Shown here: in pieces, positions 43,400 through 55,369 of the stretch
How the letters are laid out: every line of letters starts with the position of its first letter
Position numbering within the stretch: the first letter of the stretch is position 1
Assembly (NCBI GenBank): GCA_940337035.1
Contig: CALNHX010007415.1
Location: 1 to 64,000, forward strand
DNA: 64,000 bases
Direction of reading: 5' to 3'
Source of the DNA: Agriotes lineatus
Lineage: Eukaryota > Arthropoda > Insecta > Coleoptera > Elateridae
The notes under the pieces: model-generated
Told to the model about the DNA's origin: nothing
Seen by the model: only the letters and a program-made list of their open reading frames with translations
The model's database searches: none
Made by a program: the position numbers and the translations under genes

Positions 43400-44940
43400 T
43401 AAACTTCGTCGTTGTTCCATTTCTGCTTCGGTCTCCCTCTCTTGTTCATCCCTGCCGACCTCGCTTCCAAGATTTTCTTTACTTGTCTTCCCTCCTTCAT
43501 CCCAACTAATGCCCAAATTATCCTAGTTTCTTTTCTTCCAGTACTTGTTTGGTTGATTTACTTCTAAATCATTTCTTATGTTACATTTCCTCTCTTGTCA
43601 ATTTCTCTCATCCCTAGTACCCTCCTGGTATTTCATTTCTATTACCTGTAGTGTCCGCTCTTGTTTTCCTGTTAGAGCCCAATTCACCCCCCCCCCCCCG
43701 TGTAGAAGTACTGGTACATAGATTGCCTTATAGACGGCTGTTTTTGTTTTCCTAAATATTTGTTTATGTACGAGGAATTTCTTTTGAAGAGCGTAATAGA
43801 CTCTGTTAGTGGCCTGGATTCATTCGTTTCGCTCATCGTCTATGTTTCCTTTACTGTTTAATGTATATCCTAGATATTTGTATCTGTTAACTGGTTCTAT
43901 ATTCTTTCCTTCTATTACTACCCTCGTTTTTATTTCTTGGTTATTTGTGAGCATGCATTTGGTTGTATCTATGTTCAAGTTCAGGTTAAGCTTTTCTATG
44001 GTTTGTATTAGCTGTTTACCTACATTCTTCTTTTCTAGGCTTTTCCATATGTTCTTTCTGATTATTGTATCGAAATCTTTCTTCATATCTATGAAACCTA
44101 CGTATATATCTTTGTCTTTTATTAATTTCTTTTCTATATCTTGCTGTAACGTAAAAATATGGTCTTGTTTGGTGCACTTTGGTTGAATTCCACTTTGTAT
44201 GTTCTCTAGCATCTCTTCTACCTTCTCTTTCAATCGGTTTTCGAGGATTCTTTCATAAATCTTAAGTTGTACAACGTAATGTGATCTCTATAGTTTCCGC
44301 CATCCTTATTATCTCCCTTTTTGCGAATCGGCAGTTTTACGCCTGTTTTCCATTCATCCGGGATTCTCTTCTTCTTCCTACATTGGTTTTTAACTTCCTC
44401 TCCCTTTTCACCTACATACTTTATCATCTCAGGTGCTACATCATCTTTCCTGCCGCTTTCGCGATCTTTATACGTCTTAAGGTTTCTTCTATTTCCTCTC
44501 TTTTAATTTTATTCGTTATTTCGTCTTCTACTATTTCGTTGCTTTCAGTATCTACCATTCTTTCCTCCTCTCTTCCTTCTTTTTCCTTCCCTGTGTTCAG
44601 TAGCACTTCAAAGTAACCTTTCCCTTTGCTAATATTTGGTTCTCGTCTGTTAGTATTGCTGCCTCTTTTGATTGTATTTGTTGTAGTACGTATTCTGGTT
44701 TGTTTCTTAGTGTTTTTATCATCTTTTGATTCTCCTTTGCATTGTATTAATTTGTTTCGCAAAATCCTCCCATGATTTTTGCTTTGCTTTTCCTATTGTT
44801 TCCTTTACTATGGTCCTTTGAATTTTATAACTTTGGTAATCTGTTTCGTCTTGAATTCTTAGGTATTTTTCCATAATTTCTTCTTTTCTTTTATTTCTTC
44901 CTGAATCTTTCTACTCAACTAAGCTGTTCGTTTCCTGTAG
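43400..44940 (-). pseudogene. LINE fragment with the RT catalytic core deleted
   Basis: Minus-strand frames in order: 44436-44762 (acidic/Lys-rich, IKREEIEETLRRIKIAKAAG, the block before RT); 44230-44427 (PDEWKTGVKLPIRKKGD and GGNYRD, the early RT fingers); and 43820-44233 (GIQPKCTKQDHIFTLQQ, then FIDMKKDFDTI with the motif-A Asp). The last frame then jumps directly to VIEGKNIEPVNRYKYLG and LNSKGNIDDERNE, the segment normally well after motif C. The frame stays open, but RT motifs B and C (YADD) are missing, so about 100 or more residues were deleted in frame. Frameshifts separate the three frames. Dead copy; RTE-like or a related clade. Confidence 0.8.
43687..43699 (+). repeat. C13 homopolymer
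   Basis: Thirteen consecutive C residues, inside the LINE fragment. Confidence 0.95.
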
Positions 44941-47900
44941 TTGCCTGACTGCCTCCCCGTGCCTTTAAGCCCGCGCATAACTTGCTTTGTTTTATTAATA
45001 ACCGACTAAATCAGCTGGTTTGCGAGCACAAACTCACGCGCGAGGCTCGTAGGTTTTAAATGCATAATAACCTTTATTCTAATTAATACAATATAAGAAA
45101 AACAGTTTAGTTCTATTCCTAGCAGAATAATGGTTAAATACGAAGGTAATTATTAAATGTCAAAGTGACACGAACTAGGCCGTTACAATGTATCATAAAA
45201 GTATGAGTTTCTGTCAAAAACCTGAATTCCTTGTAAAAAATGCTCGAATTAGCTTAATATGAAGCGGTGGGTCGTAGAATTAATAATATGCTCGCTTGCG
45301 ATAGTCCAACCAAATTGTACTTGGAAAGATGCTGGAGCAAATCCGTGTGTTTTTATGGACGCCACCTGATGTGTCTGCTGGATTTAAAATGGTGGAATCT
45401 CACCAGGAAGTTGTGCCCTCTGTAACGGGAAATTGTGAGCTGAGATTAAAGGTATAACCTACCTACCTTGTGTAGTAATTTTCTCTAAATATATTTCGCG
45501 CCGGTCACAGCTATAAATTCTAGAGCCGCAGTAAATCAGCTTTAACCAGTTTTGATGCCCTAGTGACTAGCCAGCTACCGATTGCAAATGGCGGTCTGCA
45601 CGATAGTAGTAACAGTTTCAGTTTTTAAACTCACCTAATACAATAAGGTTGTTTTGTAAAAACTCTTAAATATGCATGCACAGGAAAATGTTGGATGTTA
45701 TATTATCTACCTATATCATGAATAAAGAACGAAGACGGTACAATAATGGGATATATAAACTAAGTGTGAGATAAATAATAAAAATACTGCAATAAGACAA
45801 GTTATGTACATTTAAAATACACAAATAATGTACATAATCATACAGTAACTGAGTCGCTATTTACAGAATATCTTTCTTCCTCTCAGTTATAGACCAAGTC
45901 TTTTTCGTACAGGTTTTCTCCCGTGCATCGTTATTCATTGGGCCTTTTCCTTTTCCAGCTGATATTCAACAAAATAAACATTTAACCATCAATTTTACTT
46001 CATTGCTAACAGGCGCCATAAGTATTTGTATTTTATTATTTCATTTACTATTGTTTTTCGTTTCTTGGCTTCGGGAGAACTGGCCCGTTGCAGATCGAAA
46101 TTTATCTGAATTCTTATAGTGACTTTACTTTGCCAGAAATCCCATTGTCTAGTTTCCCAACCACCCAAATTAGTGGAATTTCTTGGGAAATTTGATTCAA
46201 AACACTTAATCCGCGTTTATTCTAAGGCCGGTGACGTCACATTGGCGATACAATACAAGGAAACATAAAACATACGCAATCGACAACTGTTTGAATAGCT
46301 TCAAATGGGCTTATAACTGCGTAGAAGACGCCCTAAAGGAACAAGACATAACAAAAACACACCTAAAATGTAGGTTGAAGGCGAATTTGATTCTCAAGTT
46401 CGTCGCAATTTAAAGTCAACTATAGTGGTAAATATTCAAGTCAAGAGAGAAAATGCGTTCAACAGCGGTGCTAGTGGGATGGGGTAGCTGTCGCAAAAAT
46501 AAAGCGGAAAGGACAGGATAGCTCGACTACAGCAAGTTCGAAAGCCCAAAAACATGACAGAACTGTCCTTTCTTCTAACATGCTGTGTTTCTTTCTTCTT
46601 ATGCTGCTTCATCAGTGAAGCGTAGAGTCGCTACCGTACTAGAAATTTTTCCACCATAAATGTCTGTATCCGCCTCTGAACTTTTTAGATACCCCTTCAC
46701 ACCGTAAAAAATTTAGAGAATCAATAATGTTTATAGCTTTTTGTATGCTCCTTACTGTATTTCTGTTGTTTGTAGTCGTTGTTTATTACATCATTAATGG
46801 GGAAATTTTAAATTGTATATTATGTTTATGTTATCCTCGTCATTCATACGTGAACCCTCGATTCGGTTATTTATTCTGCACTGAATTCATTAAAGCCACA
46901 AACAATTTACAAAGAGCAATTACTCTCTGCGATGATTAAAACAATAGGCGACCAAGAAATATGACCAAAATTTCGATAATGCCATTTCACTTATATAGCA
47001 TGCCAGTAAAGCTCAGTTACAGATAGTTAATCAGAGGCTTAATAGTTATGTATGGTACATGTGAATCAAGAGGCATCTTATCCACCAGGGAAAAACTTAA
47101 GTTCAGCTTTACAAGTAGATGTAACTTAATACCACATGTTTTTTTAACTCAAACTATTTTACTAAGTATGTGTTATAAGGATGGTTTGATAAGTAGGTTT
47201 TATGTGGCATTATAATTTATCGCAACATTCTTTGTCAAGCTACATTAAGCTTATAGCCACAAATTACTTCGATGGGAAAACAAAATAAAGTTTTGCACAA
47301 TATAATCACCACCTCCCATAATTAAGTTCAGCTCTGTATTAAAGCGTTAGGTACAGCTACACCATGGCAAACATAAAATAGTGGCTTGTTACATAACTCT
47401 GCGTTACCGAGTTCATAGGATAACACCACTAATTAACTTCATTATGAGCTGCACTTTAAGTGCAACTTGCATATACGTTATTTAATTAAATCCCATACAG
47501 GGACCTCTGCTGCAAATTGTGTCTTCCCGCGCCACGTTTCGTCCTTTGTTCGCGTTCAGTTTCAGGTCGGGCTCGCTTTGATTATTCACTTACGTGAGTA
47601 CAAACTCCACAAAATTATTCGGGATTTGCAAAAGCCCGGGTAGGTCACTTGCTAGTTGCCGCCTGGCCGGACCGACCTAACTAACTTACGGTGAAAAAGT
47701 TTTTGGTGTAGATTCAGCATACTAATGAAAACACGAATGGACTTGGTTCATGCAATATGCAGTATTTAGTATGCACTTTGGACCTTAATTTGTATTACTT
47801 GAAAGAACCCCGCATAGCAAAGTTAACTTCTGCAAATAATAATCCTTTATCTGGGGAAGTTTTGTACACAAGGAGGAATGTTTAAATTTGATGTTTAAAA

Positions 47901-48959
47901 ATTCAGCAATATAGATTAAAGAATGTATAGTTAGATCTTAATCGATACACTTGTAATATATTTGTTTTATTTATTACCATAAATCAAATCATGTTCTCTA
48001 CATTTCTAGAAAAAAATTGTAATATTATCATTTTGTTTAACAGATATTGGAGAAAACATAAAAAGAAGGAGAAGGCAAAACAACAAAAAAAGGGGTCAGC
48101 GATATTTTTTGTTTTTAATTTTTATCGACTTATCAGCTTAATTCCCTGTTTAGTTCACATTAATAATAACATCTCAATACCAAACTTGAACTGTTACCTT
48201 AATAAATTGCTATAGAACTACAATAAATGTTATTTTTAAGGCATCAGCAAGTGATTCATACATGGCGTAGGAGAGAGACATTTTATTGCATTAATAAGGA
48301 ATACTTCGTCTGATAGGTCTGCAACTATTTTTACGTCGTGTGTTCCTAAAATTCCTAAACTTCTGGTTTAGATAGGGTGCTTGCCGGTTGAGTGTGAAGA
48401 GTTTGGGGTAGAATCAGACTTTTTTTATGGCGGAAGCTTATGCGGTGAATTTCGCAGCCCTATCCCGATTCGTGATGTCGGAGGATGGTGTGAGAGTTCC
48501 GCAGGATTTTTGGAGATACTTCATTGGAATTACGCCTTTGCTCAACGCCCAGGACACTTGTTCCATAGAGGAATTTTGGTCCAGCAACCATTTCACGTGT
48601 TATCGTAGTCAGACAATGCCACTGCCTGCACTTCTATCTTTACTAAAGCTGTTACTCTGAGTTCATAATCATAACCCAACTGTTGTTATCAGAGCATGGT
48701 AGGGTCGCTAAGTCTACCTATACTTGTAGATTTTTTTTCCTTCTACCTATATCCGACTTATTAGTCTCTAATGCAGCTATGAGTTCGCCGCGCTACCATC
48801 TCGTTGACAATATCTTTACGAAAGCTTTCAAAACCGTAGCTCTGGAATCTTTAAATCAAAACTTATAGTCTGCTCCCGATATGTTGACAGTACGTTTATC
48901 ATTTACCAACATTATAAAGACATTTTACCCGTCGTTTTAATCCATCTCAATAGTCAACA
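44941..48959. other. No gene recognised
   Basis: Long stretch without terminal repeats or motif-bearing frames that I can support. Short frames at 46231-46413 (Lys-rich, broken start), 46727-46939 (hydrophobic) and 48427-48660 (77 residues) stay unassigned. GC-richer patches at 45000-45060, 45330-45440 and 47510-47690 interrupt the AT-rich background. Any single-copy host regulatory DNA in the window would more likely be here than elsewhere. Confidence 0.35.
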
Positions 48960-49016
48960 TCCAGATATTACGTTTAGCATGAGGGTGGAAAGGAACGGCT
49001 TTCAGCAAACTTAATC

Positions 49017-49263
49017 TTACTGTATACCGTGTGTCCACAGGAGGACGCACCATAGGGATAACCTAATAGAATAGAAAGATCGGCTAATGCTGTGATCGAC
49101 GGCACGCTAAAACGTTGTTTTCTGGCTTCTGACTCGCCACTGTATGAAACAATATTGTTATAAATGGTACAAGAAAAGGGACGGTGGTCACAGCACTGGT
49201 TTTCTATTAGCATTATCTTATCTCTATGGTGCGTACTCCTGTGGACACACGGTATAGTAATCC
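49017..49263. repeat. Inverted repeat, arms about 70-90 bp
   Basis: TATACCGTGTGTCCACAGG near 49022 and GGACGCACCATAGGGATAA recur in complement at about 49205-49258 (CCTGTGGACACACGGTATAG). It overlaps the 5' edge of the Penelope-like fragment and could be an independent foldback element or a Penelope rearrangement. Confidence 0.75.
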
Positions 49264-49960
49264 CACTCACCCTGACCGCTATCTGCATGCCGATTCCTAT
49301 CATCATCCAACACAAAAGCTTTTCGTTATCAATTCACTTGTACACCGTGCTGTCTTAAAAGCAACGATTACCATGCTAGAGATATGGAGTCCACCATTAA
49401 TCGCCATTTTCATCCTCAACAATCCAAACTTCCAAAATCCGATGCTTTCGCTGCAATAGTCGTTCTACTTTATATCCACAAACTCACCGATCGCGTAGAA
49501 AAGTTTCTATGAAAACAAAATCTGGAAACAGTCTTCAAACCCCCAAGCAAGACCTCTCAGATTCTTCCTTCTTCTGAAAGTAAATTGAACACCATGTCAT
49601 CTAAATATATTTATAGAGCCTCTTGCCCCTGTAATGCTGTATATATTGGTGAAACAGGACATTCAGTAGGAACCCGTACCTCTGAACATCGGCGTTGTCT
49701 CAGATCGGGTCTTGTTTCATCATCAGCCATCACTGAACACTAAAACAATACCGGACGTAAAATCCTTTTGGATTAAACTTCTATTATCTACAGATCCCCA
49801 TTCTTCTTTAGCAGAAAGGTTTGCAAAGCCATTGCGATTTACAAACACGTCAATAACCTCAACCTAGACGAAGGTTTCCCCTCCCCCCATGTGAAACGCT
49901 TTAACTTCTAAACTCCTCCCGCCCCTCTTGACTCAACTGCAGCGACTATTGACCATAAAT
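49226..49960 (+). pseudogene. Penelope-like retroelement: RT thumb and GIY-YIG endonuclease
   Basis: Plus-strand frames read NPTHPDRYLHADSYHHPTQK, then FVINSLVHRA, the thumb region after the Penelope RT core. A later frame has VFKPPSKTSQIL. Then comes YRASCPCNAVYIGETGHSVG with TRTSEHRRCL and SSSAITEH, the GIY-YIG nuclease with its Cys pair, YIG, Arg and Glu-His residues. The tail KAIAIYKHVNNLNLDEGF is typical of the C-terminus. Several stops and frameshifts separate these blocks. The RT palm is missing, so the copy is 5'-truncated. The following 49978-50025 matches 17265-17315 and is the element's non-coding end. Confidence 0.88.
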
Positions 49961-50783
49961 TTCGCTTCACCTTCGGAATGTTAGAAAAGTTTCGCCTCTG
50001 GTATGGTCCATACGTTAAGTTATCATGCTCCTCCATTTTTTCCCTTGCAAAAGAGTTTTGTAGCTGGCTTGGCTTACATCTTCAATTACCGTTCTCCTTC
50101 GTTTTTTGTTTTTCAATCTCAATGGCACGGTCCAATGCTAGAAGTCGTTGGTTACATTATGGTTCGATGCCGTTTCTACTTTTGAGTTAATCAGTAATTG
50201 CCTTACTTTAATCTGTCATAAGAATTTCTCATACACTCCTACCCTGATACAAATATTTTAAATGGCGTGTGCACTTATAGTTCCATTCTTCTATAAAGAA
50301 TATAGACTAATATCTAATGGCATAATATGTTATGTCATTTATTAATGAAAGTTGTAGTTATGAAGTTATGGATATAAATGTATTTGTAATACAATTCACT
50401 CAAGAAAATCCCATACATAATGTGTCCTACCCGGTACGGGTCACCCTAATAAACCCTTGATTAAAAAATCTGATAATTCATTTACAGTGCATTTAGGGCC
50501 CTACAATGTATATAAATCAACCAGAAATGTACATATTGCATTAGAAATGTAAGTTTGATAATGTAACTAAATAGCAACATTGACCCATAGCGGTAATACT
50601 AGACTGTTGCCAAAAAGCAACACTGAACGTTTATGACATAGAATTGTACCATGCACTAAATGGAAAACGTGTCTATTCAAAATATATTTTATTTTCCAAA
50701 GTTACAATAACAAATAACTCAAACTGAAATATAACATTCTTTAGCAATATGGCACAACGTAGAAATAGTTTTCATTACAAAAG
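49961..50783. other. Penelope non-coding end, then unassigned DNA
   Basis: 49978-50025 shares sequence with the fragment at 17180-17410. Beyond that, only a small palindrome (ACCCGGTACGGGT near 50430) and AT-rich DNA up to the piggyBac C-terminus are seen. Confidence 0.45.
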
Positions 50784-52540
50784 TCAAACGTGAAAATTAT
50801 AAAAACAATTCTTTTTTGCAGTCAAACATAGTCGACATTCACACTTTTGGCACATAATTGTAGTAAAGCCTTTTGAGCAATGACGACACCTACCCTTTTC
50901 CGCATGTATTGGCCAGTGACCAACTGTATCTTTTCTACTAGACTCGTCAGGTCTTCTTTTGACAGGAACCCGTATCGTTGGAATATTTCCGTCTTTTGAA
51001 GGTCTTCCTCGTTTGTTACACTTTCCAGTTTTTCGTAGCGACGCTGCCAGTTCCATTCTAAAGGTTTTCAATGGAATTGGATTTTCATGCAAAGCTGCAC
51101 AGTCCTTTTTATACAACAACCAGGCATTGACTACGCACATGTTCAATAAATAAGTGAAAATAGGGAAGTACCATCGTTTGGATCTTCCTCGACTCCTGTA
51201 CAATCCCAAAAGAGAATTGGCTTTGTCCACTCCCCCATATGCTTGTTGTATTGTTGGATAATTGCCGGACATGGGACATCAACCCTCTTTTTTCAGTTTT
51301 GGAATATCTTTTCAGGGAAGATACTGGTTCAATACCACAGAAAGTGCTTCCTAACAAAACGCATTTGTTATCCAACCATTTTACCACTACCAGTCAAGTC
51401 GTTTGATCACATTTATATACATACGACCCTCTTGGTCGTTTTGCTAATACTTTATCAGAGTCTAAGGGACATCCACCAATCCTATTTGATCTGAATGTAC
51501 CCAAACTGAGGATACCAAAAGTATTTTTTAGATATGTGAGCAGAACTATACCACTGAAATAATTGTCGAAGTAGATCACTGAATTTTGTGCTACGTGTAG
51601 TGTTTTGCACAGGGCTATTACAATTCCAGCTCCGAACCCAAAAGTTCTTTCTTCATCAGTTAGTTCATTAGAACTACCTTTCAACTCATCAAAAGTATGT
51701 GCACCCTGATATGGAATAAATCAGCTATTATCCCCGAGACTCCAGCCCTAACAAAAAACTTAAAACCCCATTTATGGGGTTTATTTTTTATGTATTGCCG
51801 AAGATTTCCAGCGTAAGTTCCTTTATAGAGGATCATCGTTTCGTCGATAGAGTATTGGTTTTCCGTGTTGAATTTTTGACAATTTGACGAATGCCGTCTA
51901 TGAGCGGTCTTACTTTATAGAACTTATCTTTAGTTTCCGCTGTAATTTTTGAATTGTCATTGAAGTGCAGGCTACCCCTAATTTTTCTGAAACGTTTGAA
52001 AGACATTATTGTTGCTATTTGGTCAACACGGGAAGAATTCGACCAGTAATCTGCATAAGCTGGCAAGGATATTACTCCCATTGTCAAAATTATTGACAAA
52101 AAATCGGTAAACTCAGTATTCGTTAGACGTATAGCCGTGCCTGATTTTTGGGTCGTGTACAAGTTGGTTTGTTCTACAATGTCATGCATTATATTGAGCG
52201 AGAAAATTTTTGTAAATTATTCTAATGGAGTAAGTAGTGTATCAGTTTCCCAAGAAGGATCATCAGCAAATGGCTGTTGGAGTAAATCATTTTCTGTCCA
52301 ATTATACCTCAATGGTGTTTTAGTTTTATTCCTTCTTGCGTTGTTTGGCAAAATCCTCTCTACGTTTCCTTCGTCATCTTCTCTTTCTTCATTGTCTGAA
52401 GCCTCGATAACTAAATCCAAATCTTGATTTATTACTTCAGTTACCTCTTCGGACTCCTCACACAAAGTTATACCCAGATCCAGTTCAGTATTATTCAGTT
52501 CTTCTTCATCTGAAGAATCGCCGTCAGAAAAATCCGACAC
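50784..52540 (-). pseudogene. piggyBac-type transposase
   Basis: Minus-strand order: acidic N-terminus (MSDFSDGDSSDEEELNN, 52540-52217); then, in the same frame after one TAA, IVEQTNLYTTQKSG and the domain start (52189-51833). The DDE-type catalytic domain follows across a frameshift with SIDETMILYKG (first Asp) near 51830, then VIYFDNYFSG (second Asp) near 51560, and YGGVDKANSLLGLYRSRGR (third Asp) near 51230. The C-terminal Cys-rich finger (CRHCSKGF, CQKCECRLC, CFYNFH) ends at 50784. Total length near 580 residues is normal for the family. At least one nonsense codon and two frameshifts make it inactive. Element ends with TTAA duplication were not securely found; a TTAA with adjacent CCCTGT (reversed) lies at 53057-53060. 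Confidence 0.92.
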
Positions 52541-53348
52541 GTTAGGATCCGTTGGGACAAGAACAGTCTCTTTACGCGATTTTCAATAAAATAATCCTGT
52601 ACTTATATGGCGATAATCCATGTTTCCTGCAAACAAATAAACGCACACGTAATGGTACCTTCATGGGGCAAGGTAGTCTTTTAGCTACATACTAATTCGC
52701 ATCAAAATTGGACCAACACAGATGTATTATACTATGCAAGTAACGATAATATGCGGTCAAACATACCTTATGTAACACACTGTCCACAATTTTTCACCTA
52801 TAAATCCTTTTTGTTAGTCACAACAAGTAAAATTCCACAGCAGAACAGAGCACGGCGCAGCAGCTGATCGCCCAGCGTCCATTTTTATTTTTTTCAAGTA
52901 CAAAAATTCACGTATAGATGTCGATATTTGTTTGGCAGTTTCATGTAGGTTGTAGCTAAATGGAAACACTACCCAAAAATGGTAAACTTATTCAGTCTTT
53001 GGTTTTCGCACCTTTGAGTTCAATGTTGCCAAATGGCTACATGCACACATACAGGGTTAAGGATAATATATCTAACCTGTTCTTGTCCACTTTTAATCGT
53101 TCATATTTTAATACAATAAGTGCATCTATTACGTTTTGTATGTATATGCATCCGTACATTTTTATTGCTTTTCATGCATATAGATGCGTGCTATACCAAA
53201 AACTAAAAACCTCTACATCAGAACTACCAGAATTATATAACGCCTGTGTGTAAGTAATACAAATATAAGTAGTAAGTAGTTTTGATTTTGCTAATTTAAT
53301 TATGTCGGTACAAAACACGCTGCAACTAAATCTATGAACATATATAAT
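52541..53348. other. Probable 5' flank of the piggyBac element, no other gene
   Basis: No recognisable frame. If TTAA at 53057 marks the element end, most of this interval is piggyBac leader. Confidence 0.35.
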
Positions 53349-53749
53349 AAAGTTTATCTACTCCAGTGGGATAAGTAACGCATTACGTCACTCATTTGAC
53401 ACTATTTCAGTTACGTAATGAAGCTCATTACACCACTCAGTTATGTAATGGTTTCATTACGCAACTGAGTTGTGTAATGACTTCATTACGTAACTGAAAT
53501 AGTGTCAAATGAATGACATAATGACATTTGCCTACTAAAATAGTTTTGAAAATGACAGATCTGACATTTCTCTTAATGCACTTTTCTCAATTTTAGGCAG
53601 TCGTAGATAAAATTTTGTACAATACATGTGTGATAATGCATCATTAATATACTTGTGTGCTTACATAACTCGTGCTACGCACTCGTTTGTAACTTACACA
53701 CACGTATATTAATGATACTGTTATCCCACTTGTATAGTAAATAACTATT
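53349..53749 (-). mobile_element. Palindrome-headed element, copy h, with a second inner palindrome
   Basis: On the minus strand it starts AATAGTTATTTACTATAC and has a head palindrome (53613-53749), for example TCATTAATATAC against its complement, with centre TCGTGCTACGCACTCG. Then comes TTTTATCTACGACTGCC; it ends GGAGTAGATAAA. About 400 bp. Unlike the other copies its body holds a second palindrome at 53381-53524. Confidence 0.8.
53381..53524. repeat. Near-perfect 144-bp palindrome
   Basis: Arms of about 70 bp agree at roughly nine in ten positions (TTTGACACTATTTCAGTTAC against its complement at about 53493-53512). Words built on GTAATGA/TCATTAC recur within each arm. It lies inside element h. 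Confidence 0.9.
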
Positions 53750-54235
53750 ACCTAACCCTCCGCATTTTAGTAAAATAACAAGGTGAAATAAGATATCAGA
53801 CTAGACCTCAAACGTTAAAGCCAAATATATGCTTATATTTCCGAATAAACATAATGCGATCCTAAAAATTTGCCTTCAAAGGAAAACAGCAGCGTTAGTG
53901 GTACTGCTTTTCACACACGATGAGCAGAAAAACGATACGTAACAACATCACAAAATTGATACGTTAACCTTAACTAATTCTTAAAAATTGGTATACACGG
54001 CAAAGAAAATACTATTCCATTTGTAAGTTCGTACAATGTGAAAATAAATATCGGTTTCACTTTCTCGAGGTATTTTGTCACAAGGATCATCTGTCTTGAG
54101 TTATAAAATTGTTTATCTTTACTTGTTACATAAAGTATTCAAATAATCTGCAATGTACTCGTACAGTAATTGAATAGAAAGAAAACTTTATCATCGCTGA
54201 CGTGATTGCACTACTACTATTGGTAAAGACGCGAG
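53750..54235. other. No gene recognised
   Basis: AT-rich, no frame or repeat partner recognised. Confidence 0.4.
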
Positions 54236-54530
54236 ATTTCCGAGATTTATTCAGATCTTTGGGTTTTCTCTAGATGAAAAACACAGGTTTTTTTCAATTT
54301 CGTCTGTCTATCTGTCTGCCTGCCTGACTGTCTGTCTGTCTGTCTATCTGTTTGTTCGTTGGCGGTACAACGCAAAAGCCGTTTGTTGGAGAAATTCAAT
54401 ATTTTGCATACGAATTATTTGCCTACCTGGCTCAAAACTATTAGTTAAATATATAATATTTTGCACATAGCTCACGCTTTCACCCTTCAAGGAAACGGGA
54501 ATCTTTTGAACCCAAGGCGAACACGTTAAA
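54236..54530 (+). mobile_element. GTCT-microsatellite repeat, copy 4 (hairpin lost)
   Basis: Has CAGATCTTTGGG and AAACACAGGTTTTTTTCAA, then GTCTGTCTATCTGTCTGCC (about 54301-54350) and GTTGGCGGTACAACGC, in the same order as copy 3. A TTTGCACATAGCTCACGC segment near 54462 matches the internal direct repeats of copy 3. The opening hairpin is not recognisable. Confidence 0.6.
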
Positions 54531-54589
54531 AAGTTAAATCCTTTTTTTAACATTTTAGTTTTCAAACCTTGACTTGTAGCTTTCCGTCT

Positions 54590-55130
54590 AAAAGCAGAAT
54601 CAACCGCTATCTATATGCTTCGTCTTATCATCATGCTCAACAAAAGAGATCATTGATCAAGACTTATATTCATCAAGCCAACGCCACTTGTAACGAAAAC
54701 AATAACCCTATGAATACGCCCGCCTTCGCTTCTTCACCGGAGTAATCGATGGAACAAGATAGAACAAAAAAAGGCATTAGATAAAACATTGGGGTTCGCT
54801 ATGATACAATGAGAAAGATCGAACAGTTAATCCTTTCCAACAAAAATTCTTTGCCCATGCTACAGACGGAAAGTTTTTATTAGCTTCATTGTATGTGTGG
54901 AAAATCTTACATCGGACAAACAGGAAGAAGCATCTATTATAGAATAAACAAACACCAGAGCCCCACACGACTTGGAAACACACAAATATCAGCCATCACA
55001 AAAATCTTATTAAGCCCAAGGGGCCACAGAATAAATTACGACTCCGTGAACATACAAGCTAGGACTTTAAAGATTATTTAAAATTCGAACAACTTCAATC
55101 GAGAAGACGGTTACAGCCTTAGTAACAATA
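54590..55130 (+). pseudogene. Second Penelope-like fragment: RT thumb and GIY-YIG
   Basis: Plus-strand blocks in order: NRYLYASSYHHAQQKRSL, then IKTYIHQANATC; a decayed stretch; CGKSYIGQTGRSIYYRINKH, the GIY-YIG core with a Gln in place of the more usual Glu after YIG; SAITK and ILLSPRGHRINYDSVN; and NNFNREDGYSLSNNRTHE at the C-terminus. This is the same domain order as 49226-49960, but the sequences differ enough to be separate lineages. Stops occur near 55080 and in the linker. 5'-truncated and inactive. Confidence 0.88.
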
Positions 55131-55369
55131 GAACACATGAATGATAACTCTGCAAAACAGATCAAACTATACACAAGCTTCAAGTGTGCAACCAAGCGAA
55201 ATAACGACAAGCCCCAATAACATACAAGATTTACATGAACAGCCAACCGTGCCCACTCCTTGATATACCAGCAGCATAAGATATCAAATCAGTTTTTAGA
55301 AAACTTCTAAAGAAACTGACAGAATGAGCAGTGAAACGCGAAGCTTAGATCGACGACCAAGGCATAACC

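Noticed and set aside
44281..44616. Plus-strand hydrophobic frame of 111 residues
   Set aside because: Shadow of the minus-strand LINE linker; Ser/Phe/Leu-rich because the real strand is Lys/Glu-rich.
48381..48868. Short plus-strand frames of 61-77 residues upstream of the Penelope fragment
   Set aside because: I looked for RT palm motifs and found none; cannot be tied to the Penelope copy.
53041..53064. piggyBac terminal TTAA at 53057
   Set aside because: The CCCTGT-TTAA end is plausible but no matching inverted end was found on the other side, so I did not extend the element.
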